Part shown: piece by piece, positions 25,418 through 32,298 of the stretch | Position numbering within the stretch: the first letter of the stretch is position 1 | Layout of the letters: each line of letters starts with the position of its first letter | From: a virus | Virus record (IMG/VR): IMGVR_UViG_3300007504_000734 | Coordinates: 1-62,081 of that record | Reading direction: 5' to 3' (one strand) | DNA: 62,081 nt | The notes under the pieces: model-generated | Seen by the model: the letters and a program-made list of their open reading frames with translations, nothing else | What the model was told of the DNA's origin: nothing | Database searches by the model: none | Position numbers and translations under genes: made by a program

Positions 25418-26436
25418 GAAATAGCGTATTTGTTTAGATTGCGCTCGAATTCGCTCAAACGTTTATATATTGAACGCAATTCTGTAATTGTTGTCCAGTT
25501 ATGCAAGAATAATGCAAACCCACCATGTACTTTCTGGAACGCATTTGACACTTGCACTACTACACCTAATAATACAGCACCAGTAAACAAACTTGGACCT
25601 ACGATTAAGTAAGGCACAATAACCATTGCTTGATCATACATAATCATCCATGTGTCAAAATATCCATAGTGTAAGTACAAACGTTGATAGTTGAAACGTA
25701 TGCCTGTGAATAAACTTGCTAATGTTTCTGGTTGTGCATAGTTTACTTTGTCATCTTCACCAAACACTAAATCCTTTCTAAATGCGGCTTCGACACGTTG
25801 ATTGTTATATTCAAGTCCGGGCAGTTTAATACCTACAAACCATGAAATAACCAACCCGCCTATAGATACAAATAATGCTACCCATACAAGTGAGCCAGGA
25901 ATGTCGCTAAAGAATGGAATAGTAACTGAAGAACTTAACCCCCACAGCACTGGAATAAACGCAACGAGTGTCATTAACGCCCGCACAACTTGCAATCCCA
26001 AACTTTCTACAATTCTAGCAAACCGATTGCAGTCCTCTTGAATACGCTGTGATGCACCTTCAATTTCTTCTTCAACATTGCGCCAACGCGGAATGTAGTC
26101 AAAGGTCATTGCCTCTCGCCAACGGAGTCCGTATATGCGTGTAAACCACCCAGTGAGCACCGCTAACAGCACATATGGAAATGCTAATACAGCAAATGAG
26201 GGATCACCATCACTAAAATATTGTAAGCCTAGTAATTTTTCATAAAATAAAGAAATGCCTTCACTGGCATTATTTTTATATTCACCAGACTTTTGTAGTA
26301 AGTCATAAAATCCACCATACCATGTGTTTATCGCTACTGTTAATTGAACTTGTAACCATAACGATATAACTAATAGAGAGCCACCGCCATAAGCCCATAG
26401 TGCCCATTTCTTAGTTTTATAAAATGCTTTTATCAT
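25414..26436 (-). CDS. SbmA/BacA-like inner-membrane peptide transporter
   Basis: 340 aa. SbmA/BacA proteins form proton-coupled inner-membrane transporters that import peptides such as microcins and Pro-rich antimicrobials. Recognised from a run of family blocks: INTWYGGFYDLLQ, YGLRWREAMTFDYIPRW, EGASQRIQEDCNRFA near residues 125-140, and VRALMTLVAFIPVLWGLS. About six to seven membrane helices are visible. It is shorter than E. coli SbmA (about 406), lacking part of the C-terminus. It overlaps the next gene upstream by 4 bases. Function in a phage is unknown. Confidence 0.88.
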   Translation of the reverse strand: MIKAFYKTKKWALWAYGGGSLLVISLWLQVQLTVAINTWYGGFYDLLQKSGEYKNNASEGISLFYEKLLGLQYFSDGDPSFAVLAFPYVLLAVLTGWFTRIYGLRWREAMTFDYIPRWRNVEEEIEGASQRIQEDCNRFARIVESLGLQVVRALMTLVAFIPVLWGLSSSVTIPFFSDIPGSLVWVALFVSIGGLVISWFVGIKLPGLEYNNQRVEAAFRKDLVFGEDDKVNYAQPETLASLFTGIRFNYQRLYLHYGYFDTWMIMYDQAMVIVPYLIVGPSLFTGAVLLGVVVQVSNAFQKVHGGFALFLHNWTTITELRSIYKRLSEFERNLNKYAIS

Positions 26437-26678
26437 TTATTTTTGTGCCGATAAATTAAAGTGTCCATTAATTGAACTATGATTGATAGATCATGATTAA
26501 AATCTTCATTATCAGTATCAATACCGCTTTCTGCTAAAACATCGAGTGTCTTAATTAACCAACGATCAGATACTGTTTTAGTAAATTCATCATCGAAAAT
26601 TTTATGTAGGAAATTTCCGTCAATATTGGTTTCGTCTATTTTCTTTCCTTTAATATCAACGACGTTGTCATCACTCAT
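26433..26678 (-). CDS. hypothetical protein, 81 aa
   Basis: The ATG at 26678 (MSDDNVVDIKGKK) overlaps the upstream TGA by 8 bases and is preferred over an upstream in-frame start at 26714. Acidic, helical C-terminal half (DLSIIVQLMDTLIYRHKNK). No family recognised. Confidence 0.6.
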   Translation of the reverse strand: MSDDNVVDIKGKKIDETNIDGNFLHKIFDDEFTKTVSDRWLIKTLDVLAESGIDTDNEDFNHDLSIIVQLMDTLIYRHKNK

Positions 26679-27024
26679 CTGGCCAGTCCCTGTATAATGC
26701 GTGTTGGATATCATCTGCTACAAATTGATTGAACGACTTATGTTTTTCATCAACCTTGCCTTCCACTTCATCTAAAACATAGCGATCAGGCCTGGCAACG
26801 CGATGGAAAGCTGACTCCAATTGCGACATGTCTGTTGTTTCAATCATAATATGCCATTCTGGCAAATCTTGTATACTGCGAAATCCTAACTTACAACGTG
26901 TAATACGATATGATTCGATTTTATTTTCTTCTTTGAGTTGATTAAGGAAACTTTTAATATTGTCGACAAATTCTTCGTCGGTAATATCACCTTCAATATT
27001 TGCCCAGACGTGATAGATATCCAT
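26671..27024 (-). CDS. hypothetical protein, 117 aa
   Basis: Starts MDIYHVWANIEGDITDEEF with a ferredoxin-like beta-alpha-beta appearance (YRITRCKLGF, EWHIMIETTDM). From memory, small proteins of this kind occur in other marine myoviruses with no assigned role. Translationally coupled to the gene downstream. Confidence 0.65.
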   Translation of the reverse strand: MDIYHVWANIEGDITDEEFVDNIKSFLNQLKEENKIESYRITRCKLGFRSIQDLPEWHIMIETTDMSQLESAFHRVARPDRYVLDEVEGKVDEKHKSFNQFVADDIQHALYRDWPDE

Positions 27025-27053
27025 AATAATACTTATGCATAAAGAATTTATGT

Positions 27054-27473
27054 TTAATTTAAATTGAAATTGTTACATACATTATGTTCTTCACAATCTT
27101 TAATAGAATTTTTAGCAACGTCTATTGCTTTTTCTAGCATTGCGAACCAATGTTCAGCGTCGATATAACCAACCCATCTTACAATTTCTCGCTTTTTTTC
27201 TTCGTCCCATATAAAGAACGTAGGAGTGGCATAAAGTTTTTTTATTTTGCCGTCACGATAGTATTGAATATAATCTAAGTTTTCAATAATACCATGTGTA
27301 ATGTTAATTTCTATCAAAGGAAGATACGAATCTAATTCTGGAGTATAGAGTGGCTGTACTTGTGCCTGCCATGCGCGACACGACGGACACCAATCTGCTT
27401 CTACAACAAATAGTTGTAAACTATACGCTGTTGTTGGTATTAATAATAACAAGAATAATAATAATTTTCTCAT
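27054..27473 (-). CDS. secreted thioredoxin-fold protein
   Basis: 139 aa. A signal peptide (residues 1-18, MRKLLLFLLLLIPTTAYS) leads into a thioredoxin fold with active site WCPSC (C29, C32) and the cis-Pro loop YATPTFFIW. Two further Cys near the C-terminus (DCEEHNVC) may pair. It would act in the periplasm on disulphides, perhaps of the phage's own exported proteins such as the HNH nuclease at 28304 or the barrel at 5023 (inference). AATAAATA lies 4 bases before the ATG. Confidence 0.85.
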   Translation of the reverse strand: MRKLLLFLLLLIPTTAYSLQLFVVEADWCPSCRAWQAQVQPLYTPELDSYLPLIEINITHGIIENLDYIQYYRDGKIKKLYATPTFFIWDEEKKREIVRWVGYIDAEHWFAMLEKAIDVAKNSIKDCEEHNVCNNFNLN

Positions 27474-27477
27474 ACTG

Positions 27478-27497
27478 TATTTATTATTTAATAAATA
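27478..27497. promoter_or_regulatory. divergent pair of AATAAATA elements
   Basis: Minus AATAAATA (27478-27485) ends 4 bases before the ATG at 27473; plus AATAAATA (27490-27497) ends 6 bases before the ATG at 27504. Two outward late-type elements in a 30-base gap. Confidence 0.5.
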
Positions 27498-27503
27498 TTG
27501 ATT

Positions 27504-27737
27504 ATGGACGATGGCATAATAGACTTTGACAAAATATTGAAGTTAAAGAAGAAAAAACAACAAGAAATTGAAGAACTTCGTACAAGAATTAAAGAATTAA
27601 ACAACAACAAATTTTGGATTGAAAAGGAAATTCAAATAGCCGAGTTTCTCATTTTTTCTATAGAAAAAGAAATTGCGCCCGGGGCAGTTGTAGCTGCATT
27701 AATCGAAAATGAGTTGAGAGATCTTGATGAAGAATAA
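27504..27737 (+). CDS. small coiled-coil protein
   Basis: 77 aa from the ATG at 27504. Residues about 10-60 are a heptad-like helix rich in Lys/Glu/Leu (LKLKKKKQQEIEELRTRIKE). Overlaps the start of the next gene by 11 bases. No family recognised. Confidence 0.65.
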   Translation: MDDGIIDFDKILKLKKKKQQEIEELRTRIKELNNNKFWIEKEIQIAEFLIFSIEKEIAPGAVVAALIENELRDLDEE

Positions 27738-28311
27738 TATAGCATTTGTACTAGGGAATGGCACAAGTAGACAAGCGATATCTTTAGACAGTTTAAAAGA
27801 AAATGGAATAGTCTATGGATGTAATGCATTGTATAGAGAGTTCACTCCACATCATCTTGTCGCCGTTAATCCTGAAATGATATTTGAAATTAATAAGGCA
27901 AAATATAAAGGAGCAACCTACTTTGAAAATCCACACGGCTGGAGTTCTGGACCTACAGCATTGTGGTTAGCAAGTAACATTGGACATACCACCATCTACA
28001 TATTAGGATTTGACTTTACTGGTTTAAACGGAAAAATTAATAATATATATGCCGGCACACCAAACTATCTAGACACTGATTCTGAAGAAGTGTATTATGG
28101 TAACTGGTTAAAACATACTGCTGAAGTTATAGAAGAGTTCCCACAAATAGATTATATTAGAATTAAAAACAACAATTATAATCCTGAAAAATTATCTATA
28201 CTTAGTAATTACAATGAAGAGGAAATAAGTATGTTTGCAAAAAGAATAAACTTAGCAAATGATATCGGCCAAATTCATCAGGTATTACGAACTAAAAAAG
28301 TTTTTAATTAG
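27727..28311 (+). CDS. MptE-like / DUF115-type protein, copy 2
   Basis: 194 aa; the ATG at 27727 (MKNNIAFVLGNGTSRQ) is preferred over a TTG just before it. Shares with the protein at 15657-16301 the GNG-x-R start, the GC-N/G-A-hydrophobic-R block, WSSG and the G-(Y/F)-DF-x-G block. The two are diverged paralogues. Likely a nucleotide-binding, sugar-related enzyme (inference). Converges on the HNH gene with an 8-base overlap. Confidence 0.6.
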   Translation: MKNNIAFVLGNGTSRQAISLDSLKENGIVYGCNALYREFTPHHLVAVNPEMIFEINKAKYKGATYFENPHGWSSGPTALWLASNIGHTTIYILGFDFTGLNGKINNIYAGTPNYLDTDSEEVYYGNWLKHTAEVIEEFPQIDYIRIKNNNYNPEKLSILSNYNEEEISMFAKRINLANDIGQIHQVLRTKKVFN

Positions 28312-28795
28312 CGGGGTTTGAAAGGAAACGATCTTTTTCTAGGCCATACTTGTCTAATATATAGTAATATAAATCTACATATTTTTCATAATGCAGTATT
28401 TCGTAATCTCTGCCGCGCCCATCTTGCGATCGTTCTAGCCATGTTTCTGGATTTGCTGATCCTTTTGACCTGTTAATAGAAGAACATGCCGGAACATGAT
28501 TTTCCGAATCATTAGCAAACTCTACCCAAAGTTCTTTTGGTAATCCTAACTCACATGCTTCTTTTAAACTTACAACATGGTCAATGTCAATACCGTCGCA
28601 TAGTGGATGAACACCTCGTTCATAGCCTGTATACCAACCATGTGTTGCATCACTTGAGTAGGATCGAAAGTTAAATTGTTCTCTAACGTTAGTACAACCT
28701 TCAACACACGCAACCGCATTAATGCTTGCGTATGTTAGTAAGCCTAATAACCCTAATACTAATATAACATTTTTAATAATATTTCTTGTTATCAT
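28304..28795 (-). CDS. exported HNH-type endonuclease (DUF1524/GmrSD-like core)
   Basis: 163 aa. An N-terminal hydrophobic segment (residues about 8-30) acts as signal or anchor. The catalytic block GIDIDHVVSLKEA is followed by ENHVPACSSINRSKG and W, the order of DUF1524-type His-Me finger nucleases. Four Cys in the mature part could form disulphides. A nuclease placed in the periplasm would attack incoming DNA of competitors or salvage DNA (inference). Overlaps the SGNH gene by 4 bases. Confidence 0.8.
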   Translation of the reverse strand: MITRNIIKNVILVLGLLGLLTYASINAVACVEGCTNVREQFNFRSYSSDATHGWYTGYERGVHPLCDGIDIDHVVSLKEACELGLPKELWVEFANDSENHVPACSSINRSKGSANPETWLERSQDGRGRDYEILHYEKYVDLYYYILDKYGLEKDRFLSNPAN

Positions 28796-29583
28796 GAATA
28801 CATACTTCCATATAAATCTAAATAAGGTACTAACACATTTTTACACCAGTCACAATGACCTTCATAACTCGGATGCATCCCGTCTTCATAGAGGGTAATA
28901 TTTTTATCTATAGACCATTGCAGTATGCTTTTTTCTAGAGGTATTACTTTAATATTAGAATATCTATGTAAAAAATCCAATGTTTGTGGGTACATCTCGT
29001 CTTTGTATTCTCCATACCAATCCCAACCAAAATATAATATTATTTCTTTGACCGTATTAGACCATAAGCCTATATTAACAAGCGTTTCTTGCAAATGATA
29101 AATTGTTCGGGTAAGGCAGCCAAATTTCATTTCATAATGAAATCTTTGATTGTTTGCTCTAATACTTATTGCTTTCCTGTTAAAAATACTCCATTCTTCT
29201 TCAGTATAACTTTTTAGTTTATTGTGATAGAACCACATCCAATCCCAGTCAGGTTTCTTCTCAACGTCGTCTTCCCCATATTTAAGACCATGAAACTCTA
29301 CATCTTGATCGTCATTCAATAGATAAAAAAGTCTATCTGGCGCTGTTAACTGCCAAAGTAGTGTGGTATCTTTATTAATTAAATTTTTTGCATAAAGATT
29401 AGATAATCTATGGTGTTGTAAATAATTGTCTCCACCGCCTTGTGAAATATGTTTAATATCTAAACTATAGGTACCATTTAAATAGTGCACATAGCCGTGC
29501 TGTTGAGTTAAACTACATCCTGTTAAACTACATCCTAAAGCAACATATTTGTAAGGCGTTTCTTCTTTCGTTTCCATACACAT
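28792..29583 (-). CDS. SGNH hydrolase-like protein, copy 2
   Basis: 263 aa. Block I appears as YVALGCSLTGCSL (Ser nucleophile candidate after Gly-Cys), the Gly/Asn block as SQGGGDNYLQ, and block V as DGMHPSYEGHCDW (Asp-x-x-His). The in-frame ATG at 29577 is an alternative start. Located right after the tmRNA hairpin. Likely acts on acyl groups of a sugar polymer. Confidence 0.65.
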   Translation of the reverse strand: MCMETKEETPYKYVALGCSLTGCSLTQQHGYVHYLNGTYSLDIKHISQGGGDNYLQHHRLSNLYAKNLINKDTTLLWQLTAPDRLFYLLNDDQDVEFHGLKYGEDDVEKKPDWDWMWFYHNKLKSYTEEEWSIFNRKAISIRANNQRFHYEMKFGCLTRTIYHLQETLVNIGLWSNTVKEIILYFGWDWYGEYKDEMYPQTLDFLHRYSNIKVIPLEKSILQWSIDKNITLYEDGMHPSYEGHCDWCKNVLVPYLDLYGSMYS

Positions 29584-29590
29584 ATTTAGT

Positions 29591-29622
29591 GGGGGCGACT
29601 TTGTTAAGAAGGTGTCGCCCCC
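29591..29622 (-). terminator. strong hairpin at the 3' end of the tmRNA precursor
   Basis: GGGGGCGAC (29614-29622 complement) pairs with GTCGCCCCC (29591-29599) over 9 bases with a 14-base loop. No U-tract follows, so it may be a processing or stabilising structure rather than a classical terminator. Confidence 0.6.
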
Positions 29623-29645
29623 GAAACCCCCTACGCGACCGCTAA

Positions 29646-29684
29646 TTAGGCGGCTAATGCGTAATCGTAATAATCGTCATTTGC
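29646..29684 (-). other. tmRNA tag reading frame
   Basis: Codons GCA-AAT-GAC ... GCC-GCC-TAA give the peptide ANDDYYDYALAA. The six bases before the resume codon (ATAATT) resemble the E. coli AUAGUC. The ALAA end is the typical ClpXP degron end. Confidence 0.9.
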
Positions 29685-29852
29685 AATTATATAGTTTGCT
29701 GTTTTTTAATATGGAACTGCTCCCATATGTCGTCCATTTATCCTCTTCACCCTGTCGAAACTGTGTCACCCCCGTAAAAAATTTGGTGGAGGTGCCGGGC
29801 ACTGCCCCCGGGTCCAGAATGCGTACTTTCAACTTCATACGACAATCAAAAT

Positions 29853-29860
29853 TATTTATA
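29853..29860 (-). promoter_or_regulatory. late-promoter-like octamer TATAAATA before tmRNA
   Basis: Exact TATAAATA on the minus strand between the bL33 terminator and the acceptor piece. No sigma70 pair is visible here, so tmRNA may be a late transcript. Confidence 0.6.
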
Positions 29861-29875
29861 TAGGTGTAGAAGAAT

Positions 29876-29899
29876 AAAGGAATACCTGAGCATTCCTTT
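29876..29899 (-). terminator. hairpin after the bL33 gene
   Basis: AAAGGAAT / ATTCCTTT (8 bp, 8-base loop) begins at the bL33 stop codon and is followed by ATTCTT on the minus strand; a plausible weak terminator separating bL33 from tmRNA. Confidence 0.6.
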
Positions 29900-30071
29900 A
29901 TTTAATTTTCTTTTCTTCAAACCAGACGTGTTTTCTTAAAACTGGATCGTATTTCTTTTTACGTAGTTTTTCAGGATTGCGTCCGTTTTTAGTAGTAGTA
30001 TAATAGTAGCCAGTGCCTTCTGTTGACACTAGTTTAACTATTCTAATTGATTTACTAGTAGGATAAGACAT
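29898..30071 (-). CDS. rpmG: ribosomal protein bL33
   Basis: 57 aa. The sequence [19 protein letters not shown], then [24 protein letters not shown] and the KEKKIK-like end is the full bL33 pattern (IRLVSTAGTGFYYVT...KYDPVARKHV). This is the Cys-free (C-minus) form. The protein binds 23S rRNA near the ribosomal E site. Its ATG overlaps the previous stop (TAATG). It lies directly between ClpS-side genes and tmRNA, so translation and rescue functions are grouped. Confidence 0.93.
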   Translation of the reverse strand: MSYPTSKSIRIVKLVSTEGTGYYYTTTKNGRNPEKLRKKKYDPVLRKHVWFEEKKIK

Positions 30072-30397
30072 TAGTATTGATTTTTTGTTGTGTTGTCGGC
30101 AAACGCATGATTGTCAATAACATGTTCTTTTGCTTTTTCATTTGTCATTTCATCAGATGTTTCCGGAATAAAAGGAACATCAAGATTTGTGTAAGTGTTA
30201 TACCAACGTGATGATGGGCCCCATGTTGCGGGCCCGCAATCGAAATATGGTGTTTCAGTGTACCTATGTGTTTCTTTGAGTATTTGTTTTGAATTTGATT
30301 CTTGCAGATCTTTACAAAATGCGTAAAAAGTTTCTGCTTTTTCAACATCGCCTTCTGCAAGTTTGAGACACTCTAATTTTAAAGTTGAGTCATCCAT
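30071..30397 (-). CDS. hypothetical protein, 108 aa
   Basis: ATG at 30397 ([17 protein letters not shown]) preferred over an upstream TTG. Helical N-terminus, aromatic middle ([15 protein letters not shown]). From memory, small proteins with a similar start occur in marine myoviruses without assigned function. Ends overlapping the bL33 ATG. Confidence 0.65.
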   Translation of the reverse strand: MDDSTLKLECLKLAEGDVEKAETFYAFCKDLQESNSKQILKETHRYTETPYFDCGPATWGPSSRWYNTYTNLDVPFIPETSDEMTNEKAKEHVIDNHAFADNTTKNQY

Positions 30398-30411
30398 AAT
30401 CAAATCCTATA

Positions 30412-30579
30412 TTAGTCTTGCCAAATTCTCCATGCACCGTAAATAATAGCGGCCCATGCAATCCAAGTAACTAGTGGTGAAAATAATAGTGCAAGAACAC
30501 CAACACCTACTAGTACTGTGCCATCCCAAGTTGATCTTTCTGACCATTTTGCTTTGGCCCAATCAATTAAATTAAACAT
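30412..30579 (-). CDS. small membrane protein, 55 aa
   Basis: Starts MFNLIDWAKAKWSERSTWDG and continues with a hydrophobic helix (TVLVGVGVLALLFSPLV) and a second one (TWIAWAAIIYGAWRIW). Ribosome site AAAGGAGCTTATT is strong. Two-helix hairpin topology; a holin-like or scaffold role is possible but unproven. Confidence 0.75.
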   Translation of the reverse strand: MFNLIDWAKAKWSERSTWDGTVLVGVGVLALLFSPLVTWIAWAAIIYGAWRIWQD

Positions 30580-30602
30580 AATAAGCTCCTTTAAAATATA
30601 AG

Positions 30603-30902
30603 TTATTTATCCGCTTCTACTTTAACTTGTAGCGGATAATTATTATTTCGTGCCAAAAGTGTCACTTCAATACCGTGTTGTTCAGCAATTTCATATGGCA
30701 AAATAGCAACAATAGCAGAACCTTCTGCATCTACTTTATATGTTAGTTCTTGTGCTTCTTCTAATGTGTGGCTAAACACAGTCATAAGAACATTAACAAC
30801 AAAGTCCATTGGTGTTACATCATCATTGATGAATATAACTTTATACAATGATGGCTCTTTTAAATCTAATTGCTTTTTAATCTTGGTTGCAGTATCAGAC
30901 AT
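30603..30902 (-). CDS. clpS: ClpS protease adaptor
   Basis: 99 aa. ClpS hands N-degron substrates to ClpAP. The core VIFINDDVTPMDFVV (residues 22-36) carries the substrate-pocket Asp pair D27/D28 and TPM, and the rest matches the family (LLARNNNYPLQVKVEAD at the end). The normally invariant His of the VHxEG motif (His66 in E. coli) that contacts the N-terminal amine is replaced by Asp58 (VDAEGS). Specificity may therefore be changed or lost. It overlaps the upstream membrane protein gene (TAATG). Confidence 0.9.
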   Translation of the reverse strand: MSDTATKIKKQLDLKEPSLYKVIFINDDVTPMDFVVNVLMTVFSHTLEEAQELTYKVDAEGSAIVAILPYEIAEQHGIEVTLLARNNNYPLQVKVEADK

Positions 30903-31465
30903 TAATTATCCTTTTCGTAATCTTTCTTAATATTTTTATCTACAAAGTCTTTTAGTCTATATATTTTATATCTTGCGCCTTCTCGAGTTTGTCCACTTTG
31001 CCCTCGCTCCAGCATACCCTCTAAAAATTCAATAACTAGTGGGTTTCCTTTTTTCTTTGCTTCTCTTCCACGTTTAAGTTCTTCTTGCATTTCTCGTGAG
31101 AAAGGTATTTTATATAAACGAGTATTTCTCTCTCCTAAATGTTGCACCCATATTTCTATTACATGCCCTTGTCGTTGTCCATCAAGTAGCACAACTTTTC
31201 CTGAAGGGTATGTAGGAAGTGCATATCCTAGAAAATTATTTAACTTCACTATTGTACTATAGAATAAGAAAAAAATCAATGGAATTGTTAAAAACTTTAT
31301 ATAAAACTTAGCTGGTGTTTTTAGTAATGCGTATAATACTAATATTGCTAATACTAGCATGGCACCCAATTGTAAACCAAACTCGTATATAATATTATAC
31401 CAGTCTGATAAAACGATTTCATCCGTAGTATAATCAGTAAAATCTATTATTTCTTTCTCTGACAT
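30902..31465 (-). CDS. membrane protein of the ExbB/ExbD-like cluster
   Basis: 187 aa. Two adjacent membrane helices (LGAMLVLAILVLYALL and YIKFLTIPLIFFLFYSTIV, residues about 33-75) are followed by a basic soluble domain of about 110 residues (RLYKIPFSREMQEELKRGREAKKKG). It lies two bases after the ExbD-like gene and overlaps clpS, so it is part of the same operon and may be a third component. No family recognised. Confidence 0.65.
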   Translation of the reverse strand: MSEKEIIDFTDYTTDEIVLSDWYNIIYEFGLQLGAMLVLAILVLYALLKTPAKFYIKFLTIPLIFFLFYSTIVKLNNFLGYALPTYPSGKVVLLDGQRQGHVIEIWVQHLGERNTRLYKIPFSREMQEELKRGREAKKKGNPLVIEFLEGMLERGQSGQTREGARYKIYRLKDFVDKNIKKDYEKDN

Positions 31466-31467
31466 AA

Positions 31468-32298
31468 CTAATTAGTTCCCTCTTGTTGCCATTTTCTCAA
31501 TTGAGTTGTCATTCCATCCCATAGACTAGGATCATATGTATCACCAATTGCCATAGGATGATTGCCATTATCGTCTTCAAAGTGTGTTAACCCATCTGTA
31601 TATACAAATGGTGTCGGATGATTATTAACGTATTCTATAGAATATGTATAACTTTGGGTACCGTCTGGGGTTGCGATTCCATTCTCTCTTTGTACAACTG
31701 TAAAGTTAAATGCAGTAACTTCTTCGCCAGTTTCTGTCATTTCAAATTTGGCAGTAGTAATTTCTTTAAACGGATTTACTCTTACTAATTCAACTGTTAC
31801 AGGTATTGGATATTTGGGAGGATTTGGAGATATGTCCTCAGGATTATCTGCTCCCGTGTATCCGGAAAGTCTTGACCGATGTGCATAATAGTGTACATTA
31901 ACTGTCCATTCACCTGGAATCCAGCCACGTATAGTAGCAACTTCAACATTTTCATCTACTGCTACTATAGTGCCGTCTGCTAACATAAGTGTATCGTTTG
32001 CCGCGCCCAAATCATCTCTATCTAAATGCATTAAGCCTGATGTGCGCGATTTAAAACTAACAACATTACCTTCAGGATCTTTTACCCACAAGTCAATATC
32101 ACTGTAATTGCCAACTTCCCAAGTCAATGTAATAATTAGTTCAGACTTAGGGTCTATTTTTTTATTCGTAGGTATAGGAGGTTGTATTAGCAAAAAAGAG
32201 ATAACAAACAGAAATACGAAACCTACTAATGTATTAAAAAGTAGATCAGTAAATCCTAGTCCTGAAAATTTTGATCGCTCACGCTTTCCTGTGGTCAT
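31468..32298 (-). CDS. ExbD/MotB-like stator protein with DUF2135-like domain
   Basis: 276 aa. A short basic N-terminus and a single helix (GFTDLLFNTLVGFVFLFVIS) give the ExbD/TolR/MotB layout with the critical Asp (D19 in FTDLL) at the start of the helix. The periplasmic part begins with ITLTWEVGNYSDIDLWVKDPEG, which resembles DUF2135, followed by beta-rich sequence. No OmpA-type peptidoglycan-binding domain is visible. Pairs with the ExbB-like gene (20-base overlap). Proton-motive-force-driven work on the envelope is inferred. Confidence 0.75.
   Translation of the reverse strand: MTTGKRERSKFSGLGFTDLLFNTLVGFVFLFVISFLLIQPPIPTNKKIDPKSELIITLTWEVGNYSDIDLWVKDPEGNVVSFKSRTSGLMHLDRDDLGAANDTLMLADGTIVAVDENVEVATIRGWIPGEWTVNVHYYAHRSRLSGYTGADNPEDISPNPPKYPIPVTVELVRVNPFKEITTAKFEMTETGEEVTAFNFTVVQRENGIATPDGTQSYTYSIEYVNNHPTPFVYTDGLTHFEDDNGNHPMAIGDTYDPSLWDGMTTQLRKWQQEGTN

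Larger units (their letters stand above)
29591..29846 (-). ncRNA. ssrA: tmRNA, circularly permuted two-piece form
   Basis: On the minus strand the acceptor piece comes first and ends in CACCTCCACCA (3' A at 29784). A short spacer follows, then the coding piece begins with GGGGGTGACACAGTTTCGAC at 29773. GGGGGTG pairs fully with CACCTCC, including a G3-U70 wobble, the alanine-tRNA identity element. The T-arm is CCGGG-GGCAGTG-CCCGG, the non-standard loop that I associate with permuted alphaproteobacterial tmRNAs. The tag is read from a GCA resume codon at 29684: ANDDYYDYALAA then TAA (29646-29648), inside a CCGC/GCGG hairpin as in E. coli. tmRNA rescues stalled ribosomes and tags products for proteolysis. 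End points are estimates. Transcription probably starts after the TATAAATA at 29853-29860. Confidence 0.93.

Noticed and set aside
29612-29863. Plus-strand 83-aa frame over the tmRNA region
   Set aside because: It lies antisense to a fully structured tmRNA with paired acceptor, tag and hairpins, and its sequence shows no protein-like composition.
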